Source: Pseudidiomarina taiwanensis (GTDB lineage Bacteria; Pseudomonadota; Gammaproteobacteria; Enterobacterales; Alteromonadaceae). Taken from it: a stretch of 64,000 nt of DNA. Below the pieces are notes generated by a model. That model was not told where the DNA came from. It worked only from the letters and a program-made list of their open reading frames with translations, and searched no databases. How positions within the stretch are numbered: the stretch's first letter is position 1; every line of letters starts with the position of its first letter. The DNA is taken from the NCBI RefSeq assembly GCF_003987435.1, contig NZ_PIQG01000002.1:310001-374000 (forward strand), in the 5' to 3' direction. Positions 38,253 through 47,863 of the stretch are shown piece by piece. The position numbers and the translations under genes were made by a program.

Positions 38253-38849
38253 TTATCGCAATATTTGATCCACTCGTCGCTGCCTAAAATGATCGTATAT
38301 AGCACAAGTGTAACCGGCGAGAATTCCACCCCAATGGGCTGCCACTGCGATTTCGGTATCGGGGGGTAAGGTCAAGGTGTCGTAGACCACCTTGCCCAAC
38401 TGCGCGGCGACGATGGCGAGACCGCTCCAGCGCTGAATTAAGATATCGCGCACCCCACCATAGGCAAATAGAGCATAGACGGCACCGGAAAAACCGACAT
38501 AGTAAAGGGTGTTCGGGTCGGCAAAAAACTGGCCAATGGCGGTCCCGAGCATAAACACTAGAATGCGCCAATACGCACGAAAATGAGCAAAGTATTCGGC
38601 GAACAGCAACCACCAAAGACCCACTCCGAATACATTCATCAAGGTGTGAGGCCAGTCGTAGTGAATGAGCTGGCCGCTAAACAAACGCCAATATTCACCC
38701 GCACGAATCGCGATATGATTAAAAATTAAGCTGTCATAAAGAGCGGGGGTCATCGCCCATTGCACTGCGAGCAGTAGCAACATTAATAGCACTGGGGGAA
38801 TCATTGAGACTTGCGGCCATTCCATTGCCAGTTTCCGCCACCACGCCAT
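38253..38849 (-). CDS. rrtA: Rhombosortase (rhomboid-family GlyGly-CTERM protease)
   Basis: A 198-residue polytopic membrane protein with about six hydrophobic segments. The catalytic pair matches the rhomboid fold: Ser121 in YYVGFSGAVYALF and His172 in VAAHWGGILAG. The GEYWRLFSGQLIHYDWPHTLMN stretch (51-72) is characteristic of rhombosortases, which remove the GlyGly-CTERM tail of exported hydrolases so that they can be attached to the cell surface. No protein in this window ends with that tail, so its substrates lie elsewhere. It follows the mdh terminator. Confidence 0.82.
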   Translation of the reverse strand: MAWWRKLAMEWPQVSMIPPVLLMLLLLAVQWAMTPALYDSLIFNHIAIRAGEYWRLFSGQLIHYDWPHTLMNVFGVGLWWLLFAEYFAHFRAYWRILVFMLGTAIGQFFADPNTLYYVGFSGAVYALFAYGGVRDILIQRWSGLAIVAAQLGKVVYDTLTLPPDTEIAVAAHWGGILAGYTCAIYDHFRQRRVDQILR

Positions 38850-38867
38850 AGTTGTTCCTTCTCAAAT

Positions 38868-38902
38868 AAAAAACGCCGAGGGAGATATCATCTCGCTCGG
38901 CG
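38868..38902 (-). terminator. Rho-independent terminator of mdh
   Basis: CGCCGAG (38874-38880) pairs with CTCGGCG (38896-38902). An inner GAGAT/ATCTC stem is separated by one mismatch, with a 3-nt loop. The minus-strand product ends in TTTTTT. Confidence 0.8.
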
Positions 38903-38933
38903 CTGACAAAATCAATTATTGCTTCGGCGGGTC

Positions 38934-39866
38934 TTACTTGACGAAATCCAAACCGATTTGGATATCGTTGCGCAGGCCGTCAAGCATGGCTTCTTTCGCA
39001 GCTTGCTCATAAGCGCTTAGCTCACCATATGGCAGAATTTCTTCAATCCCATTTGCGCCTAAACGAACCGGATGGGCGAAGAACAAGGCATCAGTGCTAT
39101 CGGTTTCAACATAGGTGCACTCGACAACACTGTTGTCGCCTTGCAGAGCCTTAACCAATGACAAGCAGAAGCGCGCTGCTGCTTGACCCATTGACAGGGT
39201 TGCTGAGCCGCCACCCGCTTTCGCTTCAACGACTTCGGTACCAGCGTTTTGAATACGCTTGGTCAAGGCGTCAATTTGCTCATCAGTGAAGCTCAGGCCA
39301 GTTTGTGACAACAATGGCAAAATAGTGGTGCCACTGTGACCGCCGATAACCGGCACGGTTACTTCAGCAGGGTTCTTACCATGCACTTCAGCAACAAAGG
39401 TTTCGGCACGAATCACATCAAGAGTGGTGACACCGAATAATTTGTTTTTGTTGTAAACGCCTTTCTTGGTTAATACCTGTTTAGCGATCGCAACTGTGGT
39501 GTTAACCGGGTTGGTAATGATACCGATACATGCGTTCGGGCAATTATCGGCAATCGCTTCGACCAAGTTGGCGACGATGCCAGCGTTAATGTTGAATAGG
39601 TCAGAGCGATCCATACCTGGCTTGCGTGGCACGCCAGCTGGGATAAGTACGATGTCAGCGCCGACTAAAGCTGAAGCAAGGTCATCTTTACCGTAGCCTT
39701 TTACCGCAACTGCAGTAGGGATGTGGCTTAAGTCAACTGCGACACCAGGAACGACTGGCGCAACATCATATAACGCGAGTTCTGAACCAACAGGTAATTG
39801 CGTTTTCAATAACAGTGATAGTGCTTGTCCGATACCACCGGCTGCACCTAATACGGCAACTTTCAT
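38934..39866 (-). CDS. mdh: Malate dehydrogenase
   Basis: A 310-residue NAD-dependent MDH (E. coli type, 312 residues) of the TCA cycle. The NAD-binding loop [15 protein letters not shown], the mobile loop [21 protein letters not shown] and the catalytic [14 protein letters not shown] histidine are complete. The chosen ATG at 39866 has a GGAG site 6 nt upstream; the longer frame to 39920 lacks support. It is divergent from argR, a conserved neighbourhood. Confidence 0.97.
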   Translation of the reverse strand: MKVAVLGAAGGIGQALSLLLKTQLPVGSELALYDVAPVVPGVAVDLSHIPTAVAVKGYGKDDLASALVGADIVLIPAGVPRKPGMDRSDLFNINAGIVANLVEAIADNCPNACIGIITNPVNTTVAIAKQVLTKKGVYNKNKLFGVTTLDVIRAETFVAEVHGKNPAEVTVPVIGGHSGTTILPLLSQTGLSFTDEQIDALTKRIQNAGTEVVEAKAGGGSATLSMGQAAARFCLSLVKALQGDNSVVECTYVETDSTDALFFAHPVRLGANGIEEILPYGELSAYEQAAKEAMLDGLRNDIQIGLDFVK

Positions 39867-40060
39867 CGTAGACTCCATCCATTCAAGAGGGGGAAATTTA
39901 GGCGCGAAATCGTACTGCAAATTGACCGAAATTACAACTTTTCAGGATGATCTAAGCGCCGTAATGACAAGCATTAGGTGTCCTTCCACAATTGCGGTAC
40001 ACTCACCTCAACACTTTCTTCAACACGCAATGAATTAGTGCACGACACAGGAGTATTTGC

Positions 40061-40528
40061 ATGAGCAATCAGCGGACTGATGCCCTTATTGAGGCCTTTA
40101 AAGCGTTATTACGCGAAGAGCTCTATGGCTCGCAAACCGCTATTGTAGACGCCCTCAAAGCGCAAGGCTTCGACAATATTAGCCAATCTAAGGTGTCGCG
40201 GATGCTAAGTAAATATGGTGCGGTACGGACCCGTAATGCGCGTCAAGAAATGGTCTATTGTTTGCCCGCAGAGCTCGGCATCCCTTCAACTCGCGCGCCA
40301 TTGACGCAATTAGTTTTAGATATTCAGCATAATGATGTGATGGTGATTATTCGCACCACTCCGGGGGCGGCCCAATTAATCGCGCGGCTACTCGACTCGG
40401 TTGGCAAAAAAGAAGGAGTGCTTGGAACCATCGCCGGTGATGACACGATTTTTATCGCCCCAGTCAAAGTCTCCCAAATCGATTTCACTCTCGAAAAGGT
40501 CAAGGAGCTGTTTGAAAACGCTGGCTAG
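40061..40528 (+). CDS. argR: Arginine repressor
   Basis: A 155-residue ArgR. The N-terminal winged helix contains [31 protein letters not shown]. The C-terminal hexamerisation/arginine-binding domain has [19 protein letters not shown] and [13 protein letters not shown]. It represses arginine biosynthesis when arginine is plentiful. It is divergent from mdh. Its stop overlaps that of the DyP-type gene by 4 nt. A TGAAT half-site near 40031 is too weak to call an ARG box. Confidence 0.97.
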   Translation: MSNQRTDALIEAFKALLREELYGSQTAIVDALKAQGFDNISQSKVSRMLSKYGAVRTRNARQEMVYCLPAELGIPSTRAPLTQLVLDIQHNDVMVIIRTTPGAAQLIARLLDSVGKKEGVLGTIAGDDTIFIAPVKVSQIDFTLEKVKELFENAG

Positions 40529-41445
40529 GCGTGCGCTTCAAGAAAGTCGACTGAGGGCACGAAGAAACTGGCGTTGCTGACGGCCTCGATGTAGTCCAGG
40601 AGCGGGTCGTAATCGCCGTGGTGGTCTTCTTGATAACGGCGTTTGAGCCAGCTGATGAGGTCGGCGGGTTGCGCGCTAAAGTAGAGCCCCAACAAACCTT
40701 GTTCGCGCAAATCTCCCCATGGCATATTTTGCTGTAAAATCCGCAGCGGCTGCTCATCATCATTGAGCAGGCGTGCTTTTTGAGCGTGGGTGACCATGCT
40801 CAAGACCGCTTCACTAATCTTTTCGCCGGTGCGTTTATTGCGCCCCATGACATGTTCTTGCATCTCTACTTCAAGCTGCTCCCAGCGGCGCAAGTCGTGG
40901 CGAAACTTTTGCAGAAACAAATAGCTGCCGGCGCTGAACTGGGGATCTTCCTCACTACTGAGCAGCGCCACTTGTTTACGACGCAACCCACGTGGATTCT
41001 GCGGTGCCTCAATAAAGCCGGTTAAATCACGGCCATCAAGAAAGCGGAAGGTCTTAATTTGCTCGACCAGTTCGACATCGTAACCCAGCCAATTCAAAAT
41101 GGTGCGGCTGGCATGAAAGGTGACATCAAAGCGGTCGGAACGTACAGTAACGAGTAAATCAACTGAGCTGCGTGGTGCTTGCCGATCGCCGTCGCGAAGG
41201 TCCGGAAAGGCATTCAGTTGCAACGGGCGTTGCTGTGGATAGAGAACATCCCAGTAATCATTGCCAATGGCTACATAACCATTCAACATAGCCTCAGAGA
41301 AACGGTCATCAAGCTCGTTCAATAAGGTCGGGATCCGCGCAAGTTTACGCCGAATGCTCTCAACGTCATCCGTCATCACGTTAAAGAGCAAGGTCAGCCC
41401 GTGCAGATTGGGTTCTGCATAAATACCTGATTGAGCTCTTGCCAT
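40525..41445 (-). CDS. DyP-type peroxidase homologue with altered distal residues
   Basis: A 306-residue member of the dye-decolourising peroxidase superfamily, closest in layout to YfeX. Conserved parts are [32 protein letters not shown], the MGRNKRTGE segment and [13 protein letters not shown]. The likely heme-ligand histidine is His220 in [11 protein letters not shown]. The usual GxxDG motif reads GFIEA (143-147), replacing the catalytic Asp by Glu. The distal Arg position in the ILRDNMP-like motif is Gln238 (ILQQNMPWG). It may still bind heme but the chemistry could differ. The ATG at 41445 has an AGAGGA site. No encapsulin gene is adjacent. Confidence 0.85.
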   Translation of the reverse strand: MARAQSGIYAEPNLHGLTLLFNVMTDDVESIRRKLARIPTLLNELDDRFSEAMLNGYVAIGNDYWDVLYPQQRPLQLNAFPDLRDGDRQAPRSSVDLLVTVRSDRFDVTFHASRTILNWLGYDVELVEQIKTFRFLDGRDLTGFIEAPQNPRGLRRKQVALLSSEEDPQFSAGSYLFLQKFRHDLRRWEQLEVEMQEHVMGRNKRTGEKISEAVLSMVTHAQKARLLNDDEQPLRILQQNMPWGDLREQGLLGLYFSAQPADLISWLKRRYQEDHHGDYDPLLDYIEAVSNASFFVPSVDFLEAHA

Positions 41446-41553
41446 CGCGTCCTCTGTTAGCTTGGTCCGATTAAACTTGCAGCGCATAGTTTGTCACATA
41501 CAATGGCTGCTGTGTATCTGAAATTACTTGATTCGAATTAAAGGAAGCATACC

Positions 41554-43350
41554 ATGACTCAGCTGTCTGTGTTTAAACCCAAATTTGTGACCCTTGCGGT
41601 ACTTCTTAGCCTTGGTTTGCATGGTTGTGCAGCCACGCAATCCGAGCCACAAACAAGCGCGGCGACTAGCCAACAACAGCAATCTGCTGACCAAGCTTTT
41701 AACCAGCTAGCAGATAGTATTTGGCAGGGCATGCAAGCGCAGCGGCAAAGTGCTGAGCTACCCGATATGTCGGCTGCAGCGGTTGCTGAACGCGCTGAGC
41801 AACAACGGAGTTGGCTTGGACAGCTGCAAGGGGTTGATGCGAGCCAGTTGAATAAACAAAACCAAATTAACTTACGGATGCTCAGTTATCGGCTGCAAAA
41901 TGACGTCGATGGTTATGACTATAAAGAGCATTACATGCCGTTAAATGCTGAAGGTGGCTTTCATAGCAACCTAGCGTTTATGGTTCGCAATACCGCGCTG
42001 CGCAGCGTCGAAGATTATCAAAACTATTTAACCCGTTTGGCCAGCGTCGAACGTTATATGACGCAACAAACCGAGTGGCTCAAGCGCGGACTAGTTGAGG
42101 GCTATACCCAACCCAAAGAGTCGATGGAAGGGTTTGAAGACAGCATTACCGCCTTTATTGTGCAGCAGCCACAAGAAAGCGTGTTTTATCAGCCATTCCT
42201 ACAACGTCCACAGTTTGTCACTGAAGCGCAGTGGCAGCAGCTCCAAGCTGAAGCGCAGAGGGTCATAGACCAGCAAGTCGTGCCTGCTTATCAGGCCTAT
42301 TTTGATTTTATGGTGATGGAATACTTACCAAATTGCCGTGGCAGCTTCGGCGCCAGCGCGTTACCGAATGGGCTGGAGTATTATCAGAATCGCATTAAAC
42401 ATTTCACCACTTTAGATATGAGCCCGGAAGAGATTCATCAAATTGGACTTGCGCAAGTTGCTCGAATTCGTGCTGAAATGGATGAAGTGATCGAAACCAC
42501 AGGGTTTGACGGGAGTTTCGCTGAGTTTTTAGAGTTTCTGCGAACTGACCCACAGTTCTACGCCGAGACCGCCGAAGAACTGCTCAAAGAAGCCTCATAT
42601 ATTGCCAAGAAAATGGATGGTGAGCTGCCTAAATTCTTCAAGCACCTACCGCGCCAACCTTATGGTATTGCACCGGTGCCTGCGGAGATTGCGCCAAAGT
42701 ACACCACCGGCCGTTATGCCGGTACCAGCCGCGACGACCGCGCCAGCTTCTATTGGGTGAATACCTATCGACTTGATCGCCGTCCGCTTTATCAACTCGA
42801 AGCATTGAGCTTGCATGAAGCCGTGCCCGGGCATCATTTACAGGGTGCTCTAGCTCGAGAAATGGAAGGCGTGCCGGGCTATCGCCAACAAACTTATATC
42901 TCAGCCTTTGGTGAAGGATGGGGCTTGTACTCCGAGTGGCTCGGTCTTGAAGCTGGATTTTACACCGACCCATACAGCAATTTCGGTCGACTCAGTTATG
43001 AGATGTGGCGGGCGGCACGACTGGTCGTCGATACTGGTATTCATGCGCTGGGCTGGACCCGCGCTGAGGCGATGGATTATATGGCGACCAATACGGCTTT
43101 GAGTCTACACAATGTGAAAACCGAAATTGACCGTTATATTACCTGGCCTGGCCAAGCACTATCGTACAAGTTGGGTGAGATTCTTATCCGTGATTTGCGG
43201 GCGGAAGCTGAGCAAACGCTAGGAACCGGATTTGATTTGCGCGAATTCCATCACGTGGTGCTGCGCAATGGAAGTATCCCATTGGATGTGCTTGAGCAAG
43301 AGGTGCGGGATTGGATTGCCACTGAGCAAGCACGCCTGCAAGCTCAGTAG
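41554..43350 (+). CDS. DUF885 family lipoprotein (zinc-peptidase-like)
   Basis: A 598-residue exported protein. The N-terminus ends in a lipobox (LSLGLHGC), so it is probably a lipoprotein. A metallopeptidase-type motif, LHEAVPGHHLQ, lies near residue 430, and ISAFGEGWGLYSEWLG further on likely supplies the third metal ligand. DUF885 proteins resemble M32-like carboxypeptidases but most are uncharacterised. Its last 167 bp are overlapped by the facing S41-like gene. Confidence 0.88.
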   Translation: MTQLSVFKPKFVTLAVLLSLGLHGCAATQSEPQTSAATSQQQQSADQAFNQLADSIWQGMQAQRQSAELPDMSAAAVAERAEQQRSWLGQLQGVDASQLNKQNQINLRMLSYRLQNDVDGYDYKEHYMPLNAEGGFHSNLAFMVRNTALRSVEDYQNYLTRLASVERYMTQQTEWLKRGLVEGYTQPKESMEGFEDSITAFIVQQPQESVFYQPFLQRPQFVTEAQWQQLQAEAQRVIDQQVVPAYQAYFDFMVMEYLPNCRGSFGASALPNGLEYYQNRIKHFTTLDMSPEEIHQIGLAQVARIRAEMDEVIETTGFDGSFAEFLEFLRTDPQFYAETAEELLKEASYIAKKMDGELPKFFKHLPRQPYGIAPVPAEIAPKYTTGRYAGTSRDDRASFYWVNTYRLDRRPLYQLEALSLHEAVPGHHLQGALAREMEGVPGYRQQTYISAFGEGWGLYSEWLGLEAGFYTDPYSNFGRLSYEMWRAARLVVDTGIHALGWTRAEAMDYMATNTALSLHNVKTEIDRYITWPGQALSYKLGEILIRDLRAEAEQTLGTGFDLREFHHVVLRNGSIPLDVLEQEVRDWIATEQARLQAQ

Positions 43351-44689
43351 GGAGTAACAATTGTAGCGGGATCTGACGGTCTGGAATCAAGCCGCGGCCT
43401 TCTGGGTAGGCCTGATTCCAACCGTCACGGACATCGCTGGTTGGATACATGGATAAACCGACAATCCAGCCATTGGGTAAAGTGCGCACAGTGGTCGGCG
43501 AAAATGCCCCACGGGTACGCTGCCCTTCTAACCGAAACCCGCGAATCCGCATACCATGGGCTAAGTGCTCGGCAGCGCTGGCTGTGATCTCACTCACTAA
43601 CACCCTGCCCCCTTGATATAAACCACTTAAATCAGGACTGCGCTGCTCTTGCACTGCATGGCGGTTGATAATACTCAATGGCCGTGGCGAGGGCGCTAGG
43701 CTATTGGCGAATTGGCTCGCTAGGAGCAAACTGCCGCCGGCATTAAAACGCAGATCAACAATCAGCTCGGGCCGCACCTGTTGGGTCTGTTGATGGTTTT
43801 CGAGATCTCGCGCGACGGCGCTCAAGGCACGCTGCAAACAACGCTGGCCAGCTTCGCCATACGGCGCATCTGCAGTAAACCCTTGCAGACTGGTCAGGCC
43901 CAAATAATACTGCTCGCGATTAAGCGCACCAAACCACAGATTTTTTTCACAGCGGCTCTGCAACTCACTCTCTTCCAAAACTTGGGCAAACACTGCTTGC
44001 GCTTGCGCGCGCTCAGCTTCATCTTGGCTGAAATCACCTACCTGCTGATAGCTCTCAAGTTCCGGTGCAAAAATAAACGCATGCCGATCCCCGCTACCTT
44101 TGAGCATCTCGGTTAGGAGTTCAAACAAGGCAAGATTGGTGGCAAGGTCTGCTTGGGCGAATTCAGTATCGAGTCGCTCGGCTAGGTAGCGCCATTGCAA
44201 CAGGTCACTCGGCGATAGGGGTTGATTAAACTGACTGAAAGTGGCGGCTAGCGTTTCGACATTAATTTCGGCACTGGCGACAGTTTGTACCCCGCAGTTG
44301 CTTGGCAAAAAGGATTCTCGCCGAAACACCACGGGCAGACCATCTGATTCACGTTGCAGGACTAAAAATTGCGTGTCCGCAGCAAGCCAACGGTGTTGAC
44401 TGCGCAATTGATCTTGACTAAAAACTTTCGGAAGTAACCCCGCAGCGGCCATTTGACAGCTCGGCGGAGTCCATTGATAGCGGCTGATTAATCCATCGGC
44501 AACCACCAAATAACTCTGGTAGCGATCCGACCAATAGACACCATCGGTGAGTTGTAGCAGTGGCGTGCTGGAACTGCACGCCACTAACCACAAACTACAG
44601 GTAACGATCGTAAAGTATTTGCAGCGTTGCTTCAGCCGCCAGCTGACCTTGCTCAGCCCATACTTCAATTGGGTTTTCAATGATGTCAT
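43184..44689 (-). CDS. S41-peptidase-like lipoprotein
   Basis: About 501 residues. The lipobox LWLVAC is preceded by a long, basic N-region, so the true start is unclear: an ATG at 44689 overlaps the previous gene by 95 bp, and downstream TTG codons are possible. The C-terminal domain is C-terminal-processing-protease-like (PELIVDLRFNAGGSLLLASQFAN, GRVLVSEITASAAEHLAHGM, GLIPDRQIPLQL), with the serine probably in the EITASAAE segment. The last 30 or so residues extend beyond the usual domain end and run antisense through the DUF885 gene. It may act on exported proteins; substrate unknown. Confidence 0.7.
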   Translation of the reverse strand: MTSLKTQLKYGLSKVSWRLKQRCKYFTIVTCSLWLVACSSSTPLLQLTDGVYWSDRYQSYLVVADGLISRYQWTPPSCQMAAAGLLPKVFSQDQLRSQHRWLAADTQFLVLQRESDGLPVVFRRESFLPSNCGVQTVASAEINVETLAATFSQFNQPLSPSDLLQWRYLAERLDTEFAQADLATNLALFELLTEMLKGSGDRHAFIFAPELESYQQVGDFSQDEAERAQAQAVFAQVLEESELQSRCEKNLWFGALNREQYYLGLTSLQGFTADAPYGEAGQRCLQRALSAVARDLENHQQTQQVRPELIVDLRFNAGGSLLLASQFANSLAPSPRPLSIINRHAVQEQRSPDLSGLYQGGRVLVSEITASAAEHLAHGMRIRGFRLEGQRTRGAFSPTTVRTLPNGWIVGLSMYPTSDVRDGWNQAYPEGRGLIPDRQIPLQLLLPTELAGVLAQWQSNPAPLAQAHPMGYFHCAAPRDGIRANQIRFLAFAQLPPANHG

Positions 44690-45482
44690 AACCACCTGAG
44701 CGAGCCTCTACGCCGGCAAAATTTTGCGGCCGTTGTTTGCTGTAACCACTACTCCCTGCACGATACTCTTTGTACGCTTCAGGAATCGCGATGCGGTCAT
44801 CAGCAAGCAGCGTCGCATCTTCTAAGGACGTCATGGTGACCTGATAGCCAATGGGCTCATACTTGTATTTGTTTTCGCGATACGGCATCACCTCAAGGAT
44901 CAACTTAGTATGCTTGCGTAGCATATCCATTTCGAGGCGTTGATTATCGTCTTGCGGATTGCGATCTGTGGTTTCTCGGATTTCTGAATCCAGTAGGCGC
45001 ATCGCTACGTCACGGTTGACGATACGAATACCATACTTTAACAAAGTACTTTGAAAGCCGCGCTCATATTCAGCCCACTGTTGTGGGGTTAACATCGGCG
45101 AGCGATTGCTGTATTGATAACGACGGTTTTCTACCCCAACTTGGACGCTTTGCGAATCTGGGATAAAGGTACCTTCGTTGCCCGTAGCTTGCGCGTTGAC
45201 GCTTACCCGGCGCTGCATGTGCCAATCAGAGACCATACCACTAAACGGCTGACCGACGAGCACCACTAACTTGGGTCGCCCTGCTTCTTTATAGGCCTCG
45301 CGAAATGTCGCTTCATCTACTTTGAGCATCTGGATGTCGGTTATTTCTTCAGCGCGCTGCTGATCAAAATAACTGCTGTTCATCATCTGCCCAGCGGGCG
45401 GGTCTTGTGCCAGCGCTGCAGCAGAGCATACCAGCCCAGCGACAAGCGCAGTCGTCACCCGATTGTATTTGCGTTTAACCAT
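44595..45482 (-). CDS. Exported protein of unknown function
   Basis: A 295-residue protein with a signal peptide ending near SAAALAQD. I recognise no named family. The middle part (ERGFQSTLLKYGIRIVNRD, then a region of alternating charged residues) has the feel of the TolB-N/CsgG/LpoB-type alpha-beta folds, but this is only an impression. It begins 2 nt after the YcfL-like gene and overlaps the S41-like gene, so it belongs to the envelope lipoprotein cluster. It is probably periplasmic. Confidence 0.7.
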   Translation of the reverse strand: MVKRKYNRVTTALVAGLVCSAAALAQDPPAGQMMNSSYFDQQRAEEITDIQMLKVDEATFREAYKEAGRPKLVVLVGQPFSGMVSDWHMQRRVSVNAQATGNEGTFIPDSQSVQVGVENRRYQYSNRSPMLTPQQWAEYERGFQSTLLKYGIRIVNRDVAMRLLDSEIRETTDRNPQDDNQRLEMDMLRKHTKLILEVMPYRENKYKYEPIGYQVTMTSLEDATLLADDRIAIPEAYKEYRAGSSGYSKQRPQNFAGVEARSGGYDIIENPIEVWAEQGQLAAEATLQILYDRYL

Positions 45483-45484
45483 GA

Positions 45485-45949
45485 TTAACGGCCCTCGCGT
45501 AGCTCCACCAGAAAGTATTCAGCGCGGTTATTGATCGAGGTTTCACGATACACAGCGGTACCGTTGGCCGGAACATAAACGCGGCGCCACATTGACTCAT
45601 CCATTAGCGGCGACTGATTCTGGTCGAAGAAAATAGCCTTACCTTCAATTTGCAAATCGTAATCCGTGCGATTGCGCAAGATGGTCCAGACTTCAAGTTG
45701 ACCGGTGGCGGTATTATTGATGCCGCTGCGGTCAATGGTGATTTTAACCGTATCGATTAACTCATCGCCAAAGATCGATTTACTGATATCGGTGCGATTT
45801 AAGTTGTGATCGATAAACACTATGGTGTTTAACTCGTTGGTTTGCGTGCGCTGCACTGGATGTGAGCCACGATAACCATCCTGAGTGGTGGTTTGACAAC
45901 CGGCCAGCACCAGCGCCGCGGTTAAAAGAGTTAAAATTCGTGCACGCAT
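45485..45949 (-). CDS. YcfL/DUF1425-type lipoprotein
   Basis: A 154-residue lipoprotein with lipobox LVLAGC (Cys18). The ATG at 45949 follows AGAGGA. The body contains the immunoglobulin-like pattern of YcfL proteins, with TGQLEVWTILRNRTDYDLQIE and VPANGTAVYRETSINNRAEYF. In E. coli ycfL lies next to lpoB, as it does here with one gene between. Function unknown, probably in the outer-membrane peptidoglycan machinery. Confidence 0.8.
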   Translation of the reverse strand: MRARILTLLTAALVLAGCQTTTQDGYRGSHPVQRTQTNELNTIVFIDHNLNRTDISKSIFGDELIDTVKITIDRSGINNTATGQLEVWTILRNRTDYDLQIEGKAIFFDQNQSPLMDESMWRRVYVPANGTAVYRETSINNRAEYFLVELREGR

Positions 45950-45982
45950 GGTTGTTATTCCTCTTATTAAACCAGCCACGTT

Positions 45983-47224
45983 TTAGTCGCGTGGCTGGGA
46001 ACTGTGCCAAATAATGTGATTGCCGTTGGGGTCTTCATAGTGATGAAAAACACCCGAAGCCAGCTCGACCGGATTACCATCAAAGTCAAAATACTTGGCT
46101 TGCCAATTCTCTACTGAGCCCACTCCACGTGGCATTTGTAGCGCATCAACATGAAGCATGTCAGGTAGATTCGACCAATAACGGGTATCTGCGCGTGGTT
46201 TCACGTTTTGTGATAACGCCATACTCGCAACACCAATCAGTGCCAAGGTGTTCCCAACTTGTCCGGTACTGCCGCCAGCTAGTGGTGCATAGACGTTGGC
46301 AGCAACCCCGAGTTGACCGAGTGTTTTACCCACCTCAGCGCTGTTATTCGCAAATGACGCTTTGCCTTCAACAATGGCATCGACGGGACGGCCACCGCGA
46401 GAAGTTGCTTGGAAGTAAACGCTTTCCAGTGGCAATGGCTGCAGCGCCTGACCTTCGGCGTTGATCACCAGTTGCTTTTCTTTAAACTGCTTGCCTGGAC
46501 GGAAGACCAGTTGGTAGTGCCCCATGCCATCGGCTAACTTGCGTGGTGCTTTACCCGTTTCAGCGATCACCAGCACATTGCTGTCTGGGTCAGGGAAAGG
46601 GAATTCAGGGCGCAATGCGCGCAACTCATCGAACGCTTCTTCCGCCAGTACGTTACTCCCCATCTTCTGGGCTGAGTAACCGGCGAGATACAGCATGATG
46701 GCTAGATCAGAGCGGTTCTGCTCTTCTTCAGCAAACGCATCTTGCATTAGGCCGCCGACAAAACTCGCGCGAGCGTTGTCATATTCGCCGTCAATCAAAT
46801 AGATTAAGCCGCGATAATAATAGGCCATCGCCCGCTCATAGGGCTCGCCTTTAAAATCTTTTCGACCTTCTTCGTACCACAAACTGCGGGCTTTAGTGGC
46901 GTTATCATTATCCGCATAAACGGTTTCAATGCGTGATAGCGCGACATCGAAACTCTGCCGAGCTTCATCAAGGTCGCCCCGATAAAACGCCGCAGTACCA
47001 ATTTCCATTCGATTCAGGACTTCATTACGCAAGCCCTCTTCGAACAATTTACGGTACATTGGCTGCAAATAAAGCGGCTTGCTGGAGATGCTTGCCGTTT
47101 CTTGATCGGTCAGTTGAAGTGCTTGATATTGCGTGGGGCCAGTGCTACCACAAGCCACTAACCCCAAAGCAAGTACTGCACTAGCGGTAGATAATATCGT
47201 CTTGTGCAGATTTCTTGAACTCAT
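45983..47224 (-). CDS. TPR-containing lipoprotein (COG3014-like)
   Basis: A 413-residue lipoprotein. The chosen ATG at 47224 follows GGAGCGG and gives the signal sequence ending LGLVACGS (Cys25). TPR-like helices occupy about 60-200 (AAFYRGDLDEARQSFDVALSRIE; AYYYRGLIYLIDGEYDNARA), and a beta-rich region with APLAGGSTGQVGNTLALIGVAS follows. COG3014 proteins are commonly found beside LpoB. It overlaps the lpoB 3' end by 44 bp. It could scaffold the LpoB-PBP1b complex, which is inference. Confidence 0.8.
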   Translation of the reverse strand: MSSRNLHKTILSTASAVLALGLVACGSTGPTQYQALQLTDQETASISSKPLYLQPMYRKLFEEGLRNEVLNRMEIGTAAFYRGDLDEARQSFDVALSRIETVYADNDNATKARSLWYEEGRKDFKGEPYERAMAYYYRGLIYLIDGEYDNARASFVGGLMQDAFAEEEQNRSDLAIMLYLAGYSAQKMGSNVLAEEAFDELRALRPEFPFPDPDSNVLVIAETGKAPRKLADGMGHYQLVFRPGKQFKEKQLVINAEGQALQPLPLESVYFQATSRGGRPVDAIVEGKASFANNSAEVGKTLGQLGVAANVYAPLAGGSTGQVGNTLALIGVASMALSQNVKPRADTRYWSNLPDMLHVDALQMPRGVGSVENWQAKYFDFDGNPVELASGVFHHYEDPNGNHIIWHSSQPRD

Positions 47225-47822
47225 ACATTCCGCTCCATACATAGGTGCCAAGTTCGAGGTCAATCAGCTCGAACGTGATTTGGTGATAGCGCGACTTTTC
47301 TTGGCTGCTCATATCCATAGCATCTAGAGAAGTGATCCGCCCAACCAAACGGAAATCAGCACCCGCTGTAGCTGCGGTCGCACGAATGGTGCCGCCATCG
47401 ACGACGCCACGACGCTTCAGTTCACGCTCTTTTTCCACCATGTTGGCATATTCCCGACCAACAAAAACCAAGCGTCCGTTTGCAGCACGGTTTAAGTTGA
47501 TACGCAAACGGTCCGTCAGCATATTTTTGTTAATGCGCGAGCTACTCTCATTGGTAAAGTATTCGCTATCGATAATGATCCGCGGGGCAACCTCGCGGCC
47601 CACCAATTGCGGGTTACTCATCATGTCACGCATCATTTGGTCGGTCACCGCCATAATGTCTTGTGACTCAACCCCAACACCTTGAACTTTGCCTGGTGAG
47701 CGCGCGTCTTCATAAACGGTCGCACGACCAGCGGTGTTGTTAATCCGGTTACCGGACGCACAGCCTGCCAATAGAACGACAGTTAGTGCGGCGGTCATTA
47801 GGGTCATCTTATTAAAAGTCAT
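47181..47822 (-). CDS. lpoB: Penicillin-binding protein activator LpoB
   Basis: A 213-residue outer-membrane lipoprotein with lipobox VVLLAGC (Cys21). The LpoB domain is clear: MRDMMSNP, APRIIIDSEYFTNESSSRINKNMLTDRLRINLNRAANGRLVFVGRE, DFRLVGRITSLDAM and TFELIDLELGTYVWSGMYEFKK. LpoB reaches through the periplasm to stimulate the peptidoglycan synthase PBP1b. It is followed by COG3014 and YcfL-like genes, a conserved grouping. Confidence 0.9.
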   Translation of the reverse strand: MTFNKMTLMTAALTVVLLAGCASGNRINNTAGRATVYEDARSPGKVQGVGVESQDIMAVTDQMMRDMMSNPQLVGREVAPRIIIDSEYFTNESSSRINKNMLTDRLRINLNRAANGRLVFVGREYANMVEKERELKRRGVVDGGTIRATAATAGADFRLVGRITSLDAMDMSSQEKSRYHQITFELIDLELGTYVWSGMYEFKKSAQDDIIYR

Positions 47823-47863
47823 GACTCAGTCCTTGGTTCTTGCAAAAATTTATACCGGCGTTA

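Noticed and set aside
39961-40060. An ARG box for autoregulation of argR
   Set aside because: Only one TGAAT half-site is seen near the argR start; no convincing 18-bp palindrome.
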